Positions 27,579-35,981 of a stretch of 64,000 nt of DNA are shown here, one piece after another (position 1 is the stretch's first letter; each line of letters starts with the position of its first letter). Source of the stretch: Flavobacterium sp. UBA5153. Lineage in GTDB: Bacteria > Bacteroidota > Bacteroidia > Flavobacteriales > Flavobacteriaceae. The DNA is taken from contig DHXP01000018.1 of assembly GCA_002413745.1 (NCBI GenBank), forward strand, positions 110,821 through 174,820, written 5' to 3'. A program made the position numbers and the translations under genes. The notes below the pieces were generated by a model. That model was given only the letters and a program-made list of their open reading frames with translations. It was not told the DNA's origin and searched no databases.

Positions 27579-28654
27579 GAAAGACTTATATCAATGGCGT
27601 AGGCTGTATTTCGGCACAAAAAACATTTGATGCTATTTTTTTGGAAGAAGCCGAAATAAATGAAAACGATACGATACTTGCGTTAAAAGTTCCAGTTTAT
27701 AAAGATTTTATTTCACCGGTCGCCATCAGAAGAATGGCAAAAGGCGTGAAAAACGGAATTGTAGCTTCGGCACTTGCTATGAAAGAAGCGCAGGTAGAAA
27801 CCGTTGATGCCATTATTACCGGAACCGGTATGGGTTGCATCGAAGATTCGGAGAAATTTTTAAAAGCAATTCTTGATGATAAGGAAGAATTTCTGACTCC
27901 AACTTCTTTTATTCAATCGACACACAATACCGTTGGAGCCCAAATTGCTTTGGGACTGCAATGCAAAGCCTATAATTTAACGTATGTAAATGGTTCCGTT
28001 TCATTTGAATCGGCTCTTTTGGATGCGAAAATGAAAATTGAGGAACACGAAGCTTCAACAATTTTAATTGGAGGGATTGATGAAACTGCCGATTTTACAA
28101 TGTCGGTTTTCAAATTGGCGGGATTTATAAAAAAAGAAAACGAAAGTCCCTATAAAGTTTTAAACTCGACTACAAAAGGTGCCGTTTACGGTGAAGGCGC
28201 TACTTTTTTTGTTGTAGAAGATAAAAAACAAGATTTTACGTATGCTGAAGTTTTGGATGTTGAAATCCTAAATAAACTGAAAGCTGATGAGGTGGAAGCG
28301 AAAATTACCGCTTTTTTAAAATCGAATTCATTGCAAATTTCAGATATTGATGCCGTAGTTTTAGGTTACAATGGAGATGTAGAATTTGATTCTTATTATA
28401 AAACACTTTCTGAAAACGCTTTTGCGAATACTCCGCAGGTATATTACAAACATTTAAGCGGTGAGTACAATACAGCGTCTGCATTTGGATTATGGGTTGG
28501 CGCAAAAATTATCAAAACACAGCAGATTCCCAAAATTTTAAAAGTAAATCCGTTAGAAAATTCGGAATATAAAAAAATACTGTTATACAATCAATACAAA
28601 GGAATTGATCATAGTTTTACCTTAATTTCAAAATGTTTGAATCTGAAATCATAG
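27575..28654 (+). CDS. Chain-length-factor-like ketosynthase homologue
   Basis: A 359-residue ketosynthase homologue starting at the ATG at 27575 (MRKTYINGVG), which overlaps the preceding stop. The catalytic Cys region reads TYVNGSVSFESALL, with Ser about 141 in place of Cys. The His motifs are also changed (VLGYNGD for HGTAT, YKHLSGEY for GHTLG). It should therefore be the non-catalytic partner that sets chain length in a heterodimer with the upstream synthase. Confidence 0.85.
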   Translation: MRKTYINGVGCISAQKTFDAIFLEEAEINENDTILALKVPVYKDFISPVAIRRMAKGVKNGIVASALAMKEAQVETVDAIITGTGMGCIEDSEKFLKAILDDKEEFLTPTSFIQSTHNTVGAQIALGLQCKAYNLTYVNGSVSFESALLDAKMKIEEHEASTILIGGIDETADFTMSVFKLAGFIKKENESPYKVLNSTTKGAVYGEGATFFVVEDKKQDFTYAEVLDVEILNKLKADEVEAKITAFLKSNSLQISDIDAVVLGYNGDVEFDSYYKTLSENAFANTPQVYYKHLSGEYNTASAFGLWVGAKIIKTQQIPKILKVNPLENSEYKKILLYNQYKGIDHSFTLISKCLNLKS

Positions 28655-28973
28655 CTTTCAAACAACACTTAAAACAGATCTAAAATTGCTTTTTAGAAAC
28701 CATTATTTGATAAAAGAGCAATTTGAAGATGCTACAAATAAAGTTTATAAATCTTAAGAAGGTAACAAGGTATAACTATCTTTTTATATCAAAAGGCGAC
28801 GAAAAACTTTTTAAAATAGTGCATTTCTCTAAAAGAAAAGAAAAAATAAACATCGGTTTTACTTCAAAAAACAATATTTTTGCTGAAAGAATTGAATTTT
28901 TCAAAATTACAAAACACTAATCTTGTTTATCAAATAGGAGCTACCTATGCTTTTGGCCTAAAATAAAACAAAC
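28655..28973. other. Gene-free stretch inside the cluster with possible gene remnants
   Basis: This 319 bp gap breaks an otherwise tight operon. Short open segments in different frames read like pieces of a protein: LIKEQFEDATNKVYKS (ends about 28755) and TNLVYQIGATYAFGLK just before 28970. The latter resembles the C-terminal end of an outer membrane barrel. A 65-residue reading frame at 28723-28920 is Lys-rich and unlike any family I know. I read this as probable debris of a lost gene. Confidence 0.35.
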
Positions 28974-29345
28974 ATGCTTCTAAAAGATTTTTATAAAATA
29001 CTTTCATTAGAAAAAACCGATACTCAAAAGTATTTGGCTATCATTTTGATTAATGAAAAGCACGATGTTTTCAAAGGACATTTTCCGGGAAATCCAATTA
29101 TGCCCGGAGTTTGCATGATGCAAATTATTAAAGAGCTGACCGAACAAATCACACAATTTCCATTGATACTGCAAACACTTTCGAACGTTAAGTTTATGGC
29201 ATTAATTAATCCTGATAAAACTCCCGAATTGCGTTTAGAATTAGATGTCACAATAACGGATGAGGATTTGGTTAAAGTAAAAAACGCCACCTTTTTTAAT
29301 GAAACAGTAGCTTTAAAATTAAGCGGTGTTTATAAAAGAATATAA
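28974..29345 (+). CDS. FabZ-like 3-hydroxyacyl-ACP dehydratase
   Basis: A 123-residue hotdog protein with the FabZ/FabA active-site element FKGHFPGNPIMPGVCMMQ, His36 being the likely catalytic base. The usual acidic partner on the long helix is not obvious (IIKELTEQI offers Glu). It is the third hotdog dehydratase-like gene in the cluster, suggesting that successive dehydrations or heterodimers build the polyene. The next gene starts 2 bp after its stop. Confidence 0.82.
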   Translation: MLLKDFYKILSLEKTDTQKYLAIILINEKHDVFKGHFPGNPIMPGVCMMQIIKELTEQITQFPLILQTLSNVKFMALINPDKTPELRLELDVTITDEDLVKVKNATFFNETVALKLSGVYKRI

Positions 29346-29347
29346 TT

Positions 29348-29833
29348 ATGAAATTGATATTTTCCTTATTCGTATTCCTTAATTTTTTCAATAATCCGGA
29401 TATTTCCGAGATTAGAAAAAGCTATTTCAATGCGGCAAATTCTGAAAGTCTTTCAAAAAATTTTTCTTCAAAACTTTCTGGAGTTACCAATGAAAGCGAT
29501 AAAACATTAGTAGCCTACAAGGGCGCATCGATAGCATTGATGTCAAAATTTGCAAAGAAGATAGCAGACAAGATTGATGATTTTAAAGAAGGGGCAAAGC
29601 TTGTGGAATTTGCTGTGGTAAGTGAACCAAATAACATAGAAATACGGTTAATCAGGTTAAGTATTCAGGGGAACGTTCCCAAAATTGTAAAATACAACAG
29701 CAATAAGAAAGAAGACAAAGACTTTATATTAGCTCATTACAAAGAACAATCTGGCGCTTTAAAAGAGTATGTGAAAAATTTTATGCTGCAATCCAAAAGT
29801 TTTTCAGCAGCAGAAAAGCAAACTATTAAATAG
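29348..29833 (+). CDS. Exported protein of unknown function in the pigment cluster
   Basis: A 161-residue protein with an N-terminal hydrophobic segment (residues 1-15) that may be a signal peptide. The rest is predicted helical, Lys/Ser-rich and without Cys. AVVSEPNNIEIRLIRLSIQGNVP is a recognisable conserved-looking core, but I cannot name the family. It follows the FabZ-like gene by 2 bp and precedes the glycosyltransferase remnant. Confidence 0.68.
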   Translation: MKLIFSLFVFLNFFNNPDISEIRKSYFNAANSESLSKNFSSKLSGVTNESDKTLVAYKGASIALMSKFAKKIADKIDDFKEGAKLVEFAVVSEPNNIEIRLIRLSIQGNVPKIVKYNSNKKEDKDFILAHYKEQSGALKEYVKNFMLQSKSFSAAEKQTIK

Positions 29834-29859
29834 TTAAAGCAGCAATAACTGATATGGAG

Positions 29860-30165
29860 GCTATTTTTATCTGAAACGGAGTACATCAATCAACTGAAAG
29901 GTTGTATTATTGTACCAACGTATTATAACTGCAAAACGTTGAAACGGATTCTGGATTCCATTTTGAAATACATTTCAAATATAATTGTTGTTAACGACGG
30001 ATCAACTGATGACACAGCCAAAATCCTTGAAAATTATCCGCAATCAGTTAAATCCATCTTTCAGAAAATTTCAAAAAAGGAATGGCTTTGAGAGCTGGAT
30101 TTGAAAAAGCATTAACCAAAGAAATCACGAACCTTCCGGAAAAGCGGGTCATTGAAAAGTATTAA
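29860..30165 (+). pseudogene. Remnant of a family 2 glycosyltransferase
   Basis: One frame reads GCIIVPTYYNCKTLKRILDS and on to IIVVNDGSTDDTAKILENY, the unmistakable start of a GT2 (dolichol-phosphate-mannose-synthase-like) domain. It then stops at a TGA near 30088. A different frame continues with FKKGMALRAGFEKALTKE and ends at TAA 30163-30165 after only about 17 more residues. No in-frame ATG opens the first segment. So the gene carries at least one frameshift and has lost most of its catalytic and C-terminal region. Related clusters, as I recall them, have an intact glycosyltransferase, often fused to or beside an acyltransferase. Confidence 0.85.
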
Positions 30166-30188
30166 AAAAAAATCAAAATAAAATTACA

Positions 30189-31487
30189 ATGATTCCAAAA
30201 ATTGAAATCGCTACTGCAGCCGAAATTAAACTTTTTCAGGAGCAAAAACTTTTGGAACTTTTAGAATACGTCAATCAAAAGTCGCCATTTTACAAAAGAC
30301 TTTTTGCCAATGAAAATATTGTAATTGGCAGCATCAAAACGATTGAAGATTTACAGCTTTTGCCGGTCACTACAAAAGAAGATTTGCAAAAATACAATGA
30401 CGATTTTCGGTGTGTTCCTATTAATAAAATCATTGATTATACCACAACATCTGGAACATTGGGAGAACCGGTAACTTTTGGTTTAACAGATAAAGATTTG
30501 GATAGATTGGCCTATAATGAAGCTATTTCTTTTGATTGTGCCGGAATAAAAGAAGGTGACATCGTGCAGTTGATGACTACAATTGACAGAAGATTCATGG
30601 CGGGTTTGGCCTATTTTTTAGGTTTGCGAAAAATGAAAGTTGGCATAATCCGTGTTGGTGCCGGGATTCCGGAATTGCAATGGGATTCCATTCTGAAATA
30701 TAAACCAACCTATTTGGTGACTGTTCCGTCATTTTTATTGAAACTTATCGAATTTGCCGAAGCCCATGATATCGACTACAATAATTCAGGAATAAAAGGA
30801 GCTGTTTGCATTGGAGAATCGCTTCGAAACCAGGATTTTTCGATGAATGTTTTGTCAAAAAAAATCACTGATAAATGGAATATTAAGCTATTTTCGACTT
30901 ATGCTTCTACCGAAATGAGCACCGCTTTTACCGAATGCCAACAATCTATTGGTGGTCACCATCATCCGGAATTAATTATTGTTGAGGTTTTAGATGAAAA
31001 TAATAAGCCGGTCAAGAATGGCGAATCGGGTGAGTTAACATTTACCACATTAGGAATAGAAGCCATGCCGTTAGTGCGTTTCAAAACAGGGGATATTGTG
31101 CAATTGCATACAGAAGCCTGCGATTGTGGAAGAAATACGTTGCGGGTTGGGCCCGTTATTGGCAGAAAACAGCAAATGATTAAATACAAGGGTACAACTT
31201 TATATCCACCAGCAATGAATGATGTTTTGAATATTTTTGAAAATATTGAAAGCCACATTATTGAAATTTCCACTAATGAGTTGGGAACTGACGAAATTTT
31301 AATAAAAATCGCCGTCAAACAACAATCAGAAATTTTTTTACAACAAATAAAAGATCATTTCAGAGCTAAGTTAAGGGTAACTCCAAAAATTGAATTTACT
31401 ACCAAAGAATACCTAAATTCCTTGATTTTTAATCCAATGAGCAGAAAGCCAATTCGTTTTTTTGACTATAGAAAGAATACGCTTTAA
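30189..31487 (+). CDS. PaaK-like acyl-activating enzyme, probable 4-coumarate ligase of flexirubin synthesis
   Basis: A 432-residue AMP-forming ligase of the phenylacetate-CoA ligase group. It has the nucleotide motif DYTTTSGTLGEPVTFGLT, STYASTEMSTAFTEC, and a C-terminal RVGPVIGRKQQMIKYKGTTLYP. It should activate 4-coumarate from the ammonia-lyase for transfer to the ACP or CoA. It is the last gene of the cluster and lies just after the glycosyltransferase remnant. Confidence 0.85.
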   Translation: MIPKIEIATAAEIKLFQEQKLLELLEYVNQKSPFYKRLFANENIVIGSIKTIEDLQLLPVTTKEDLQKYNDDFRCVPINKIIDYTTTSGTLGEPVTFGLTDKDLDRLAYNEAISFDCAGIKEGDIVQLMTTIDRRFMAGLAYFLGLRKMKVGIIRVGAGIPELQWDSILKYKPTYLVTVPSFLLKLIEFAEAHDIDYNNSGIKGAVCIGESLRNQDFSMNVLSKKITDKWNIKLFSTYASTEMSTAFTECQQSIGGHHHPELIIVEVLDENNKPVKNGESGELTFTTLGIEAMPLVRFKTGDIVQLHTEACDCGRNTLRVGPVIGRKQQMIKYKGTTLYPPAMNDVLNIFENIESHIIEISTNELGTDEILIKIAVKQQSEIFLQQIKDHFRAKLRVTPKIEFTTKEYLNSLIFNPMSRKPIRFFDYRKNTL

Positions 31488-31566
31488 AGTTATAAAACTG
31501 AGTCCGTTATTATTCATCTGGTATCTATTCATCTAAAAGTTGTAATTTTGCCACAAATTCAAGAAA

Positions 31567-32559
31567 ATGGTCAAGATTGGCAACATAGAATTACCTGATT
31601 TCCCTTTACTTCTCGCGCCTATGGAAGACGTGAGCGATCCGCCATTCCGCAGATTGTGCAAAACCTACGGCGCTGATTTGATGTATTCGGAATTTATTTC
31701 CTCCGAAGGGTTAATTCGGGATGCCATCAAAAGCCGAATGAAATTGGATATTTTCGATTATGAAAGGCCAGTTGGTATCCAGATTTTTGGTGGAGACGAA
31801 GAGGCAATGGCACTTTCTTCCAAGATTGTTACAACCGTAAAACCGGACTTAATAGATATTAATTTTGGTTGTCCCGTTAAGAAAGTGGTTTGCAAAGGCG
31901 CTGGAGCGGGAGTTTTAAAAGATGTCGATTTGATGATTCGTTTGACTAAAGCCGTTATTGATAGTACCGGCTTGCCCGTTACCGTAAAAACCCGTTTGGG
32001 TTGGGACGATAATTCCATCAATATTGATGAGGTAGCCGAGCGTTTGCAAGATATTGGTGTCGCTGCTTTGAGCATTCACGCCCGAACTCGTGCCCAAATG
32101 TACAAAGGCCATTCCGATTGGTCGCATATTGCACGCGTGAAAAATAACCCTAGAATCACGATGCCAATTTTTGGAAACGGCGATATTGATTCTCCCGAAA
32201 AAGCTTTACACTATAAAAATGAGTATGGTATCGACGGAATTATGATTGGTCGTGCCGCCATTGGTTATCCTTGGATTTTCGATGAAATTAAACATTATTT
32301 CAAAACAGGTGAACATTTGGCAAAACCAACCGTAGCTAATCGTGTTGAAGCCGTTCGTAACCACCTCACTTGGGCAATGGAATGGAAAGGTGAAAGGCTT
32401 GGAATTGTAGAAACGCGTCCTCATTATTCTAATTATTTCAAAGGAATTCACTCTTTTAAAGAATACAGACAAAAACTGGTTACTCTAAGCACTCCTGTAG
32501 AATTATTTGCTGTTTTGAATGAAATTGAAGAAGCTTATTCGGATTATCAGGTTGTTTAG
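31567..32559 (+). CDS. dusB: tRNA-dihydrouridine synthase B
   Basis: An FMN-dependent enzyme that reduces uridine in the tRNA D loop. It has LLAPMEDVSDPPFRRL, INFGCPVKKVVCKGAGAG (catalytic Cys) and VTVKTRLGWDD, followed by ALSIHARTRAQMYKGHSDW and GIMIGRAAIGYPWIF. At 330 residues it has typical length. It lies just outside the pigment cluster and appears to be single. Confidence 0.95.
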   Translation: MVKIGNIELPDFPLLLAPMEDVSDPPFRRLCKTYGADLMYSEFISSEGLIRDAIKSRMKLDIFDYERPVGIQIFGGDEEAMALSSKIVTTVKPDLIDINFGCPVKKVVCKGAGAGVLKDVDLMIRLTKAVIDSTGLPVTVKTRLGWDDNSINIDEVAERLQDIGVAALSIHARTRAQMYKGHSDWSHIARVKNNPRITMPIFGNGDIDSPEKALHYKNEYGIDGIMIGRAAIGYPWIFDEIKHYFKTGEHLAKPTVANRVEAVRNHLTWAMEWKGERLGIVETRPHYSNYFKGIHSFKEYRQKLVTLSTPVELFAVLNEIEEAYSDYQVV

Positions 32560-32606
32560 ATTTTTACAAGAAAGTTAAAGTCAATTATTTTTTCGCTAAA
32601 TTTTAT

Positions 32607-32614
32607 TATATTTG
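32607..32614 (+). promoter_or_regulatory. Predicted Bacteroidota -7 element upstream of the antitoxin-like gene
   Basis: TATATTTG matches TAnnTTTG exactly, 19 bp before the start codon region. A clear -33 TTG is not seen at the expected distance, so the call is moderate. Confidence 0.5.
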
Positions 32615-32632
32615 TTATAAATAATTTTGATT

Positions 32633-32866
32633 ATGAGTGTTCAAACCGAAAAATCTTTTTTAATTGATTTACTTCAAAACATCAATGACGTTTCTATCAT
32701 TCAGAAAGTGAAGAATTTTGTATTGCACGAAATCGAACCCGTTTCTTTATCAGAAAATCAAAAAAAAGAACTAGATAAAAGGTTATTGGAACATCAAGAA
32801 AATCCTAAATCTGGAGTAGACGCACTTGAGTTTTTAGATTCTTTAAAATCTAAATATGAGTTATAA
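32633..32866 (+). CDS. Antitoxin-like protein of a RelE/ParE-type addiction module
   Basis: A 77-residue (from the ATG at 32633, MSVQTEK) or 79-residue acidic helical protein. SENQKKELDKRLLEHQENPKSG is typical of the small addiction-module antitoxins paired with RelE/ParE toxins. The toxin frame overlaps its end by 11 bp, the usual coupled order. Because the toxin gene is interrupted, this antitoxin may now be an orphan. Confidence 0.75.
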   Translation: MSVQTEKSFLIDLLQNINDVSIIQKVKNFVLHEIEPVSLSENQKKELDKRLLEHQENPKSGVDALEFLDSLKSKYEL

Positions 32867-33158
32867 CAAACTCATTTTAAAGACAAATGCAGCGGTCGAA
32901 ATCGAAAACATAATTCCTTTTTATGCTTCGAAAAACAGTATTCTAGCCAAACGAATAGAGAAAGAAATATGATTAGGTTTCAAAACTATTGCCAAAAATC
33001 CTGAAAGTTTCCAGTGCCGTTATTCTAAAATCAGAATATTTTGGTTGAATAAATTCCCTTATGGGTTGTATTATATTTGGGAAAATAACGAAGTGTTTAT
33101 TTTAGCATTTTGGCATTCAAAAGAAGATATTCCTAATAAGCTTCCGCAGATTTTATAA
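32856..33158 (+). pseudogene. RelE/ParE-family toxin gene broken by an in-frame stop
   Basis: The frame from ATG 32856 encodes a 100-residue RelE/ParE-like toxin (AAVEIENIIPFYASKNS, then TIAKNPESFQCRY and FPYGLYYIWENNEVFILAFW). It is interrupted by TGA at codon 39 (32970-32972). Everything else, including the final TAA at 33156-33158, is in one frame, so a single substitution explains the damage (CGA or GGA to TGA would restore RIEKEIR- or G-type sequence). The overlapping antitoxin gene is intact. Confidence 0.85.
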
Positions 33159-33254
33159 TTTTTCAAGTATTTAATACAAAGCAACAATCTCTTTTTTGTG
33201 TGTATTAAATGCTGATAGTTGCACTTTTGCCTAGTTTGCTTTTGTACACAAACA

Positions 33255-33289
33255 AAAAAACTACAATTTTTTTGGGTTGTAGTTTTTTC
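33255..33289. terminator. Bidirectional terminator between the toxin remnant and the HsdR_N-like gene
   Basis: AAAAAACTACAA and TTGTAGTTTTTT form a 12 bp stem around about ten bases. The plus-strand toxin remnant and the minus-strand operon converge here. Confidence 0.85.
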
Positions 33290-33340
33290 TAGTCATGTGG
33301 TTCTTTATAACGTTTAGCTGTTTCCTAAAAACATCAACAT

Positions 33341-34150
33341 TTATTTAATTAGTTTCTCATAAAATTTTGACAAACTATCTTTACTTGCCAACTTATATAG
33401 CTCTAGAAATTTATCTTTCAATTCTTCACGATAACAGTTAAAGATTACGTCCATTCCGGTGTTTAAGTGAGAAACACCAATAACTTGGATTATTTTACTG
33501 TCTGTTAAAAACCCAAAAGAACAGCTCGCCCAAAACGCATAACTTTTAACCTGATTCTGTGAATTTTCTAATTCAGTTATCTTTTGAAGTCTTCCTTCTT
33601 TTTTTGCTTCAACTATCAAAAGGGATTGATTAACCAACGTAATATTTTTAGAATTGAATAAGGCGAAATCTATTTCTAATACTGTCTTTTTTGAGCCAAT
33701 ACTTGCTTTTACAGGCATGCCATCATATCTATCGTCATCGTCAAAACCCAGTCGTTTTAATAGTGGTATTATGAATTTATTTTCTACTTCTTTTTCTGTT
33801 AAAAATTGTTTCGTTTGGATTTCCTCAAACCAAGAGTCCGATTGATAATCATAAACTTCAAATTCTTCATTTTTGTTTTTTACTTCAATAATTTCTTTGG
33901 CTCTTTCCAATAGATATACTCTGTCATCAAGTTTAAGATTCCAAGTGTCTCCAAATTTCATAATACTTGGGCTTAACAAAACATTACGTTCCGCTAAAAG
34001 CTCTGTGATTTTTATAGCACTGTTTTCGGTTCGCTTCTTATAGCTAAAATGACCTAGTAAAGTTTTGACTTTAAGTTGTTTTGATTTTCCATTGCTTATG
34101 ACTTCATTGGCTAGTTTATCGGCAATTTCTTTAATTGAAATTTTTGTCAT
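33341..34150 (-). CDS. HsdR_N-like PD-(D/E)XK nuclease domain protein
   Basis: A 269-residue protein. Residues about 115-230 match the type I restriction HsdR N-terminal nuclease fold: TEKEVENKFIIPLLKRLGF, then Asp161 in VLEIDFALF and Glu181/Lys183 in LLIVEAKKEG, then QVKSYAFW and GFLTDSKIIQV. No helicase domain, HsdM or HsdS accompanies it. The N-terminal 110 residues are not recognised and may bind DNA or a partner. It is the last gene of the minus-strand array at 33341-36682, 70 bp after the small coiled-coil gene, and may be an effector nuclease; that role is inference. Confidence 0.78.
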   Translation of the reverse strand: MTKISIKEIADKLANEVISNGKSKQLKVKTLLGHFSYKKRTENSAIKITELLAERNVLLSPSIMKFGDTWNLKLDDRVYLLERAKEIIEVKNKNEEFEVYDYQSDSWFEEIQTKQFLTEKEVENKFIIPLLKRLGFDDDDRYDGMPVKASIGSKKTVLEIDFALFNSKNITLVNQSLLIVEAKKEGRLQKITELENSQNQVKSYAFWASCSFGFLTDSKIIQVIGVSHLNTGMDVIFNCYREELKDKFLELYKLASKDSLSKFYEKLIK

Positions 34151-34167
34151 AATAACGCTGTGTTTAT

Positions 34168-34209
34168 TAGCTGTTTGAATTTTATTTATAGCTGTTTGAA
34201 TTTTATTTA
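34168..34209. repeat. Two tandem 21 bp repeats
   Basis: The 21 bp unit beginning TAGCTGTTTGAATTTTATT occurs twice without a gap (34168-34188 and 34189-34209). It lies between the nuclease gene and the small coiled-coil gene, so it is transcribed in the operon leader of the nuclease gene. Confidence 0.9.
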
Positions 34210-34220
34210 TGGCTTTTTTT

Positions 34221-34505
34221 CTATTTTAAGTTAGCTAGAGAACTTTGAAGATTTTCAATTTCTTTCTTTTTGTATTCAATTTCTTTTTTATAGAAACCTA
34301 ATTCTTTGGTGAATTTGGTTAATTCTGTCTTCTTTTGTTTTCTGAATTTTTCCTTACTAGAAATGGAAATTGCGTTTTTAATTTCTAAAGACAGTTCTTC
34401 CATTTTTCTTTTATTAAGACCTCGAAAGAAGATAATTTTATCACGCAGATTAACAATATCTCTTCGATAAATTTCAATCCTTCTTTTGTCAGATTCTTTA
34501 TCCAT
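34221..34505 (-). CDS. Small coiled-coil protein of the unknown operon
   Basis: A 94-residue highly charged, wholly helical protein (KFRKQKKTELTKFTKELGF, EIEYKKKEIENLQSSLANL) without a membrane segment or Cys. It reads as a single coiled coil. Its start is 1 bp from the stop of the larger coiled-coil membrane protein gene, so the two are translationally coupled and may form one complex. Family unknown. Confidence 0.65.
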   Translation of the reverse strand: MDKESDKRRIEIYRRDIVNLRDKIIFFRGLNKRKMEELSLEIKNAISISSKEKFRKQKKTELTKFTKELGFYKKEIEYKKKEIENLQSSLANLK

Positions 34506-34506
34506 T

Positions 34507-35187
34507 TTAATTCATTTTTTCAGTTATAGATTTGAAAAAGTCTTTTATAGGTGTTTCTTGTTTTTCCTTTTTTTCTAAAATTGACATTACGCCAATAATT
34601 AAGAAGAATATAACTCCAACAAATACAATTTTGTATTTATGGAAAAATGATTGTTTTTTAAATTTGCTAAATTGTTTATCAAAGTAGATTATTTCAAATT
34701 CTTTTGGAAACCTATTTTTTAATACATAAAGACATTGCTCATATTTTTTGAGGGCAGCATCAGAATAACTATTTGAAATTTTATTATCATCTTCCAAAGC
34801 ACTTTTCCAAGGATTTGCTGAAATCATCATTGATAACTCATTCAAAACATCAATTAAATCTTCTTTTTTTTGAGGAACTTTTGTAGAGATTATTTGAGTA
34901 ATATTTTTCTCATGTTCTAAATCGTCTTTTCTGTTTTTCTGATCTTCATATTCCAGCTTTTTATATTTTCTTTTATCCTCAAGTTTTAATCGCTTGTTTT
35001 CTCTTTCCTGTTCAAGAATTTCAAGTTCATTATCTCTCTGAATTTTTAAATTTCTTTTTACATTGTCGGAATTATCCGCATCTACTCTTTGATATTTTAT
35101 AGCATGTTTATTTCCAAAAATGGAATTAGAAATTCTTCTACCAGTATCTCTACCAACTTGACCTTTTAATGAATTGAAAAATCCCAT
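34507..35187 (-). CDS. Coiled-coil membrane-anchored protein of the unknown operon
   Basis: A 226-residue protein. The N-terminal motif MGFFNSLKGQVGRDTGRRIS, followed by SIFGNKHAI, looks conserved and specific. Residues about 50-100 are a Lys/Glu coiled coil. Residues about 105-165 form a further helical domain, then a membrane helix at about 188-205 (VFVGVIFFLIIGVMSIL), and a short charged tail. The bulk should be cytoplasmic. It is coupled to the 94-residue coiled-coil gene. I do not recognise the family. Confidence 0.68.
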   Translation of the reverse strand: MGFFNSLKGQVGRDTGRRISNSIFGNKHAIKYQRVDADNSDNVKRNLKIQRDNELEILEQERENKRLKLEDKRKYKKLEYEDQKNRKDDLEHEKNITQIISTKVPQKKEDLIDVLNELSMMISANPWKSALEDDNKISNSYSDAALKKYEQCLYVLKNRFPKEFEIIYFDKQFSKFKKQSFFHKYKIVFVGVIFFLIIGVMSILEKKEKQETPIKDFFKSITEKMN

Positions 35188-35261
35188 ACTTTTTTATTTT
35201 CCTGATGATGTTAATGACATCATATCATCTGATAATTGCAATAATGTTTTAAATATTCTTA

Positions 35262-35960
35262 TTAGTAATGGTATGTTCCATTAGATAATCGAGCATGTAC
35301 TTTTTTGCCATTATATAAAGTTATCCAAGTCCATTCACCCTCATAATTATCCCTCACATAATTAATTTTATCAATTTCATTTTCCAATTCCGTAATTTGT
35401 TTACTTAAATTTTCTGCTGTTTTTTGATCGGTGGTTGATTTATATTTATCACGTAATTTATCTGCTTCTCTATCCTTTAAATTACATACTTCTGTATATT
35501 GGTCATATTTCAAAAATTTATTTGTTTTTGGATTAACATAGACTGGTTCTTTTATTCCAGGTATTTTTTTCCAAACTCCTAAAACAACATTTTTATTATG
35601 TAATTGACTTTTTAAATCATATAAAGAATCGATAGATTTACGATATTTACTTGATAATTTATCTCTATTTTCGATACCCCTATTATATTTATCTTGTATT
35701 TTTGGATAATTATTTTTTAATGAATCCATTGCTTTTTGACCATAATATTTAATGAATTTTTCAACTCTTTCATTATCGGATAAATAATATTCGGCATCTC
35801 TTAATACAATTTCTTCTTCTTCTGTTATTGGTTTTTTTAGTAATGCTTGTGATAAATCCTCCAATTCAAATATTTGATTGTCATAATATTTTTCATTTTT
35901 TATTTGCCCATTAATTGTTAATGCGCTTATTAACAATGAAATTGTAAGTAATATTTTCAT
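35262..35960 (-). CDS. Exported charged helical protein of the unknown operon
   Basis: A 232-residue protein with a clear Sec signal peptide (MKILLTISLLISALTINGQ, cleavage near residue 18). The mature part is Asp/Lys/Tyr-rich and mostly helical. Near residue 160 it has EPVYVNPKTNKFLKYDQYTE, and it ends with a small domain (EWTWITLYNGKKVHARL). It lies between two small paralogous genes and two coiled-coil genes. Function unknown. Confidence 0.65.
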   Translation of the reverse strand: MKILLTISLLISALTINGQIKNEKYYDNQIFELEDLSQALLKKPITEEEEIVLRDAEYYLSDNERVEKFIKYYGQKAMDSLKNNYPKIQDKYNRGIENRDKLSSKYRKSIDSLYDLKSQLHNKNVVLGVWKKIPGIKEPVYVNPKTNKFLKYDQYTEVCNLKDREADKLRDKYKSTTDQKTAENLSKQITELENEIDKINYVRDNYEGEWTWITLYNGKKVHARLSNGTYHY

Positions 35961-35981
35961 ATAGTATTTTATTTTTAAGTC

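Noticed and set aside
28723-28920. A 65-residue Lys-rich frame in the pigment cluster gap
   Set aside because: No family, no coupling to neighbours, and other frames in the same stretch look more like gene debris, so it was not called as a gene.
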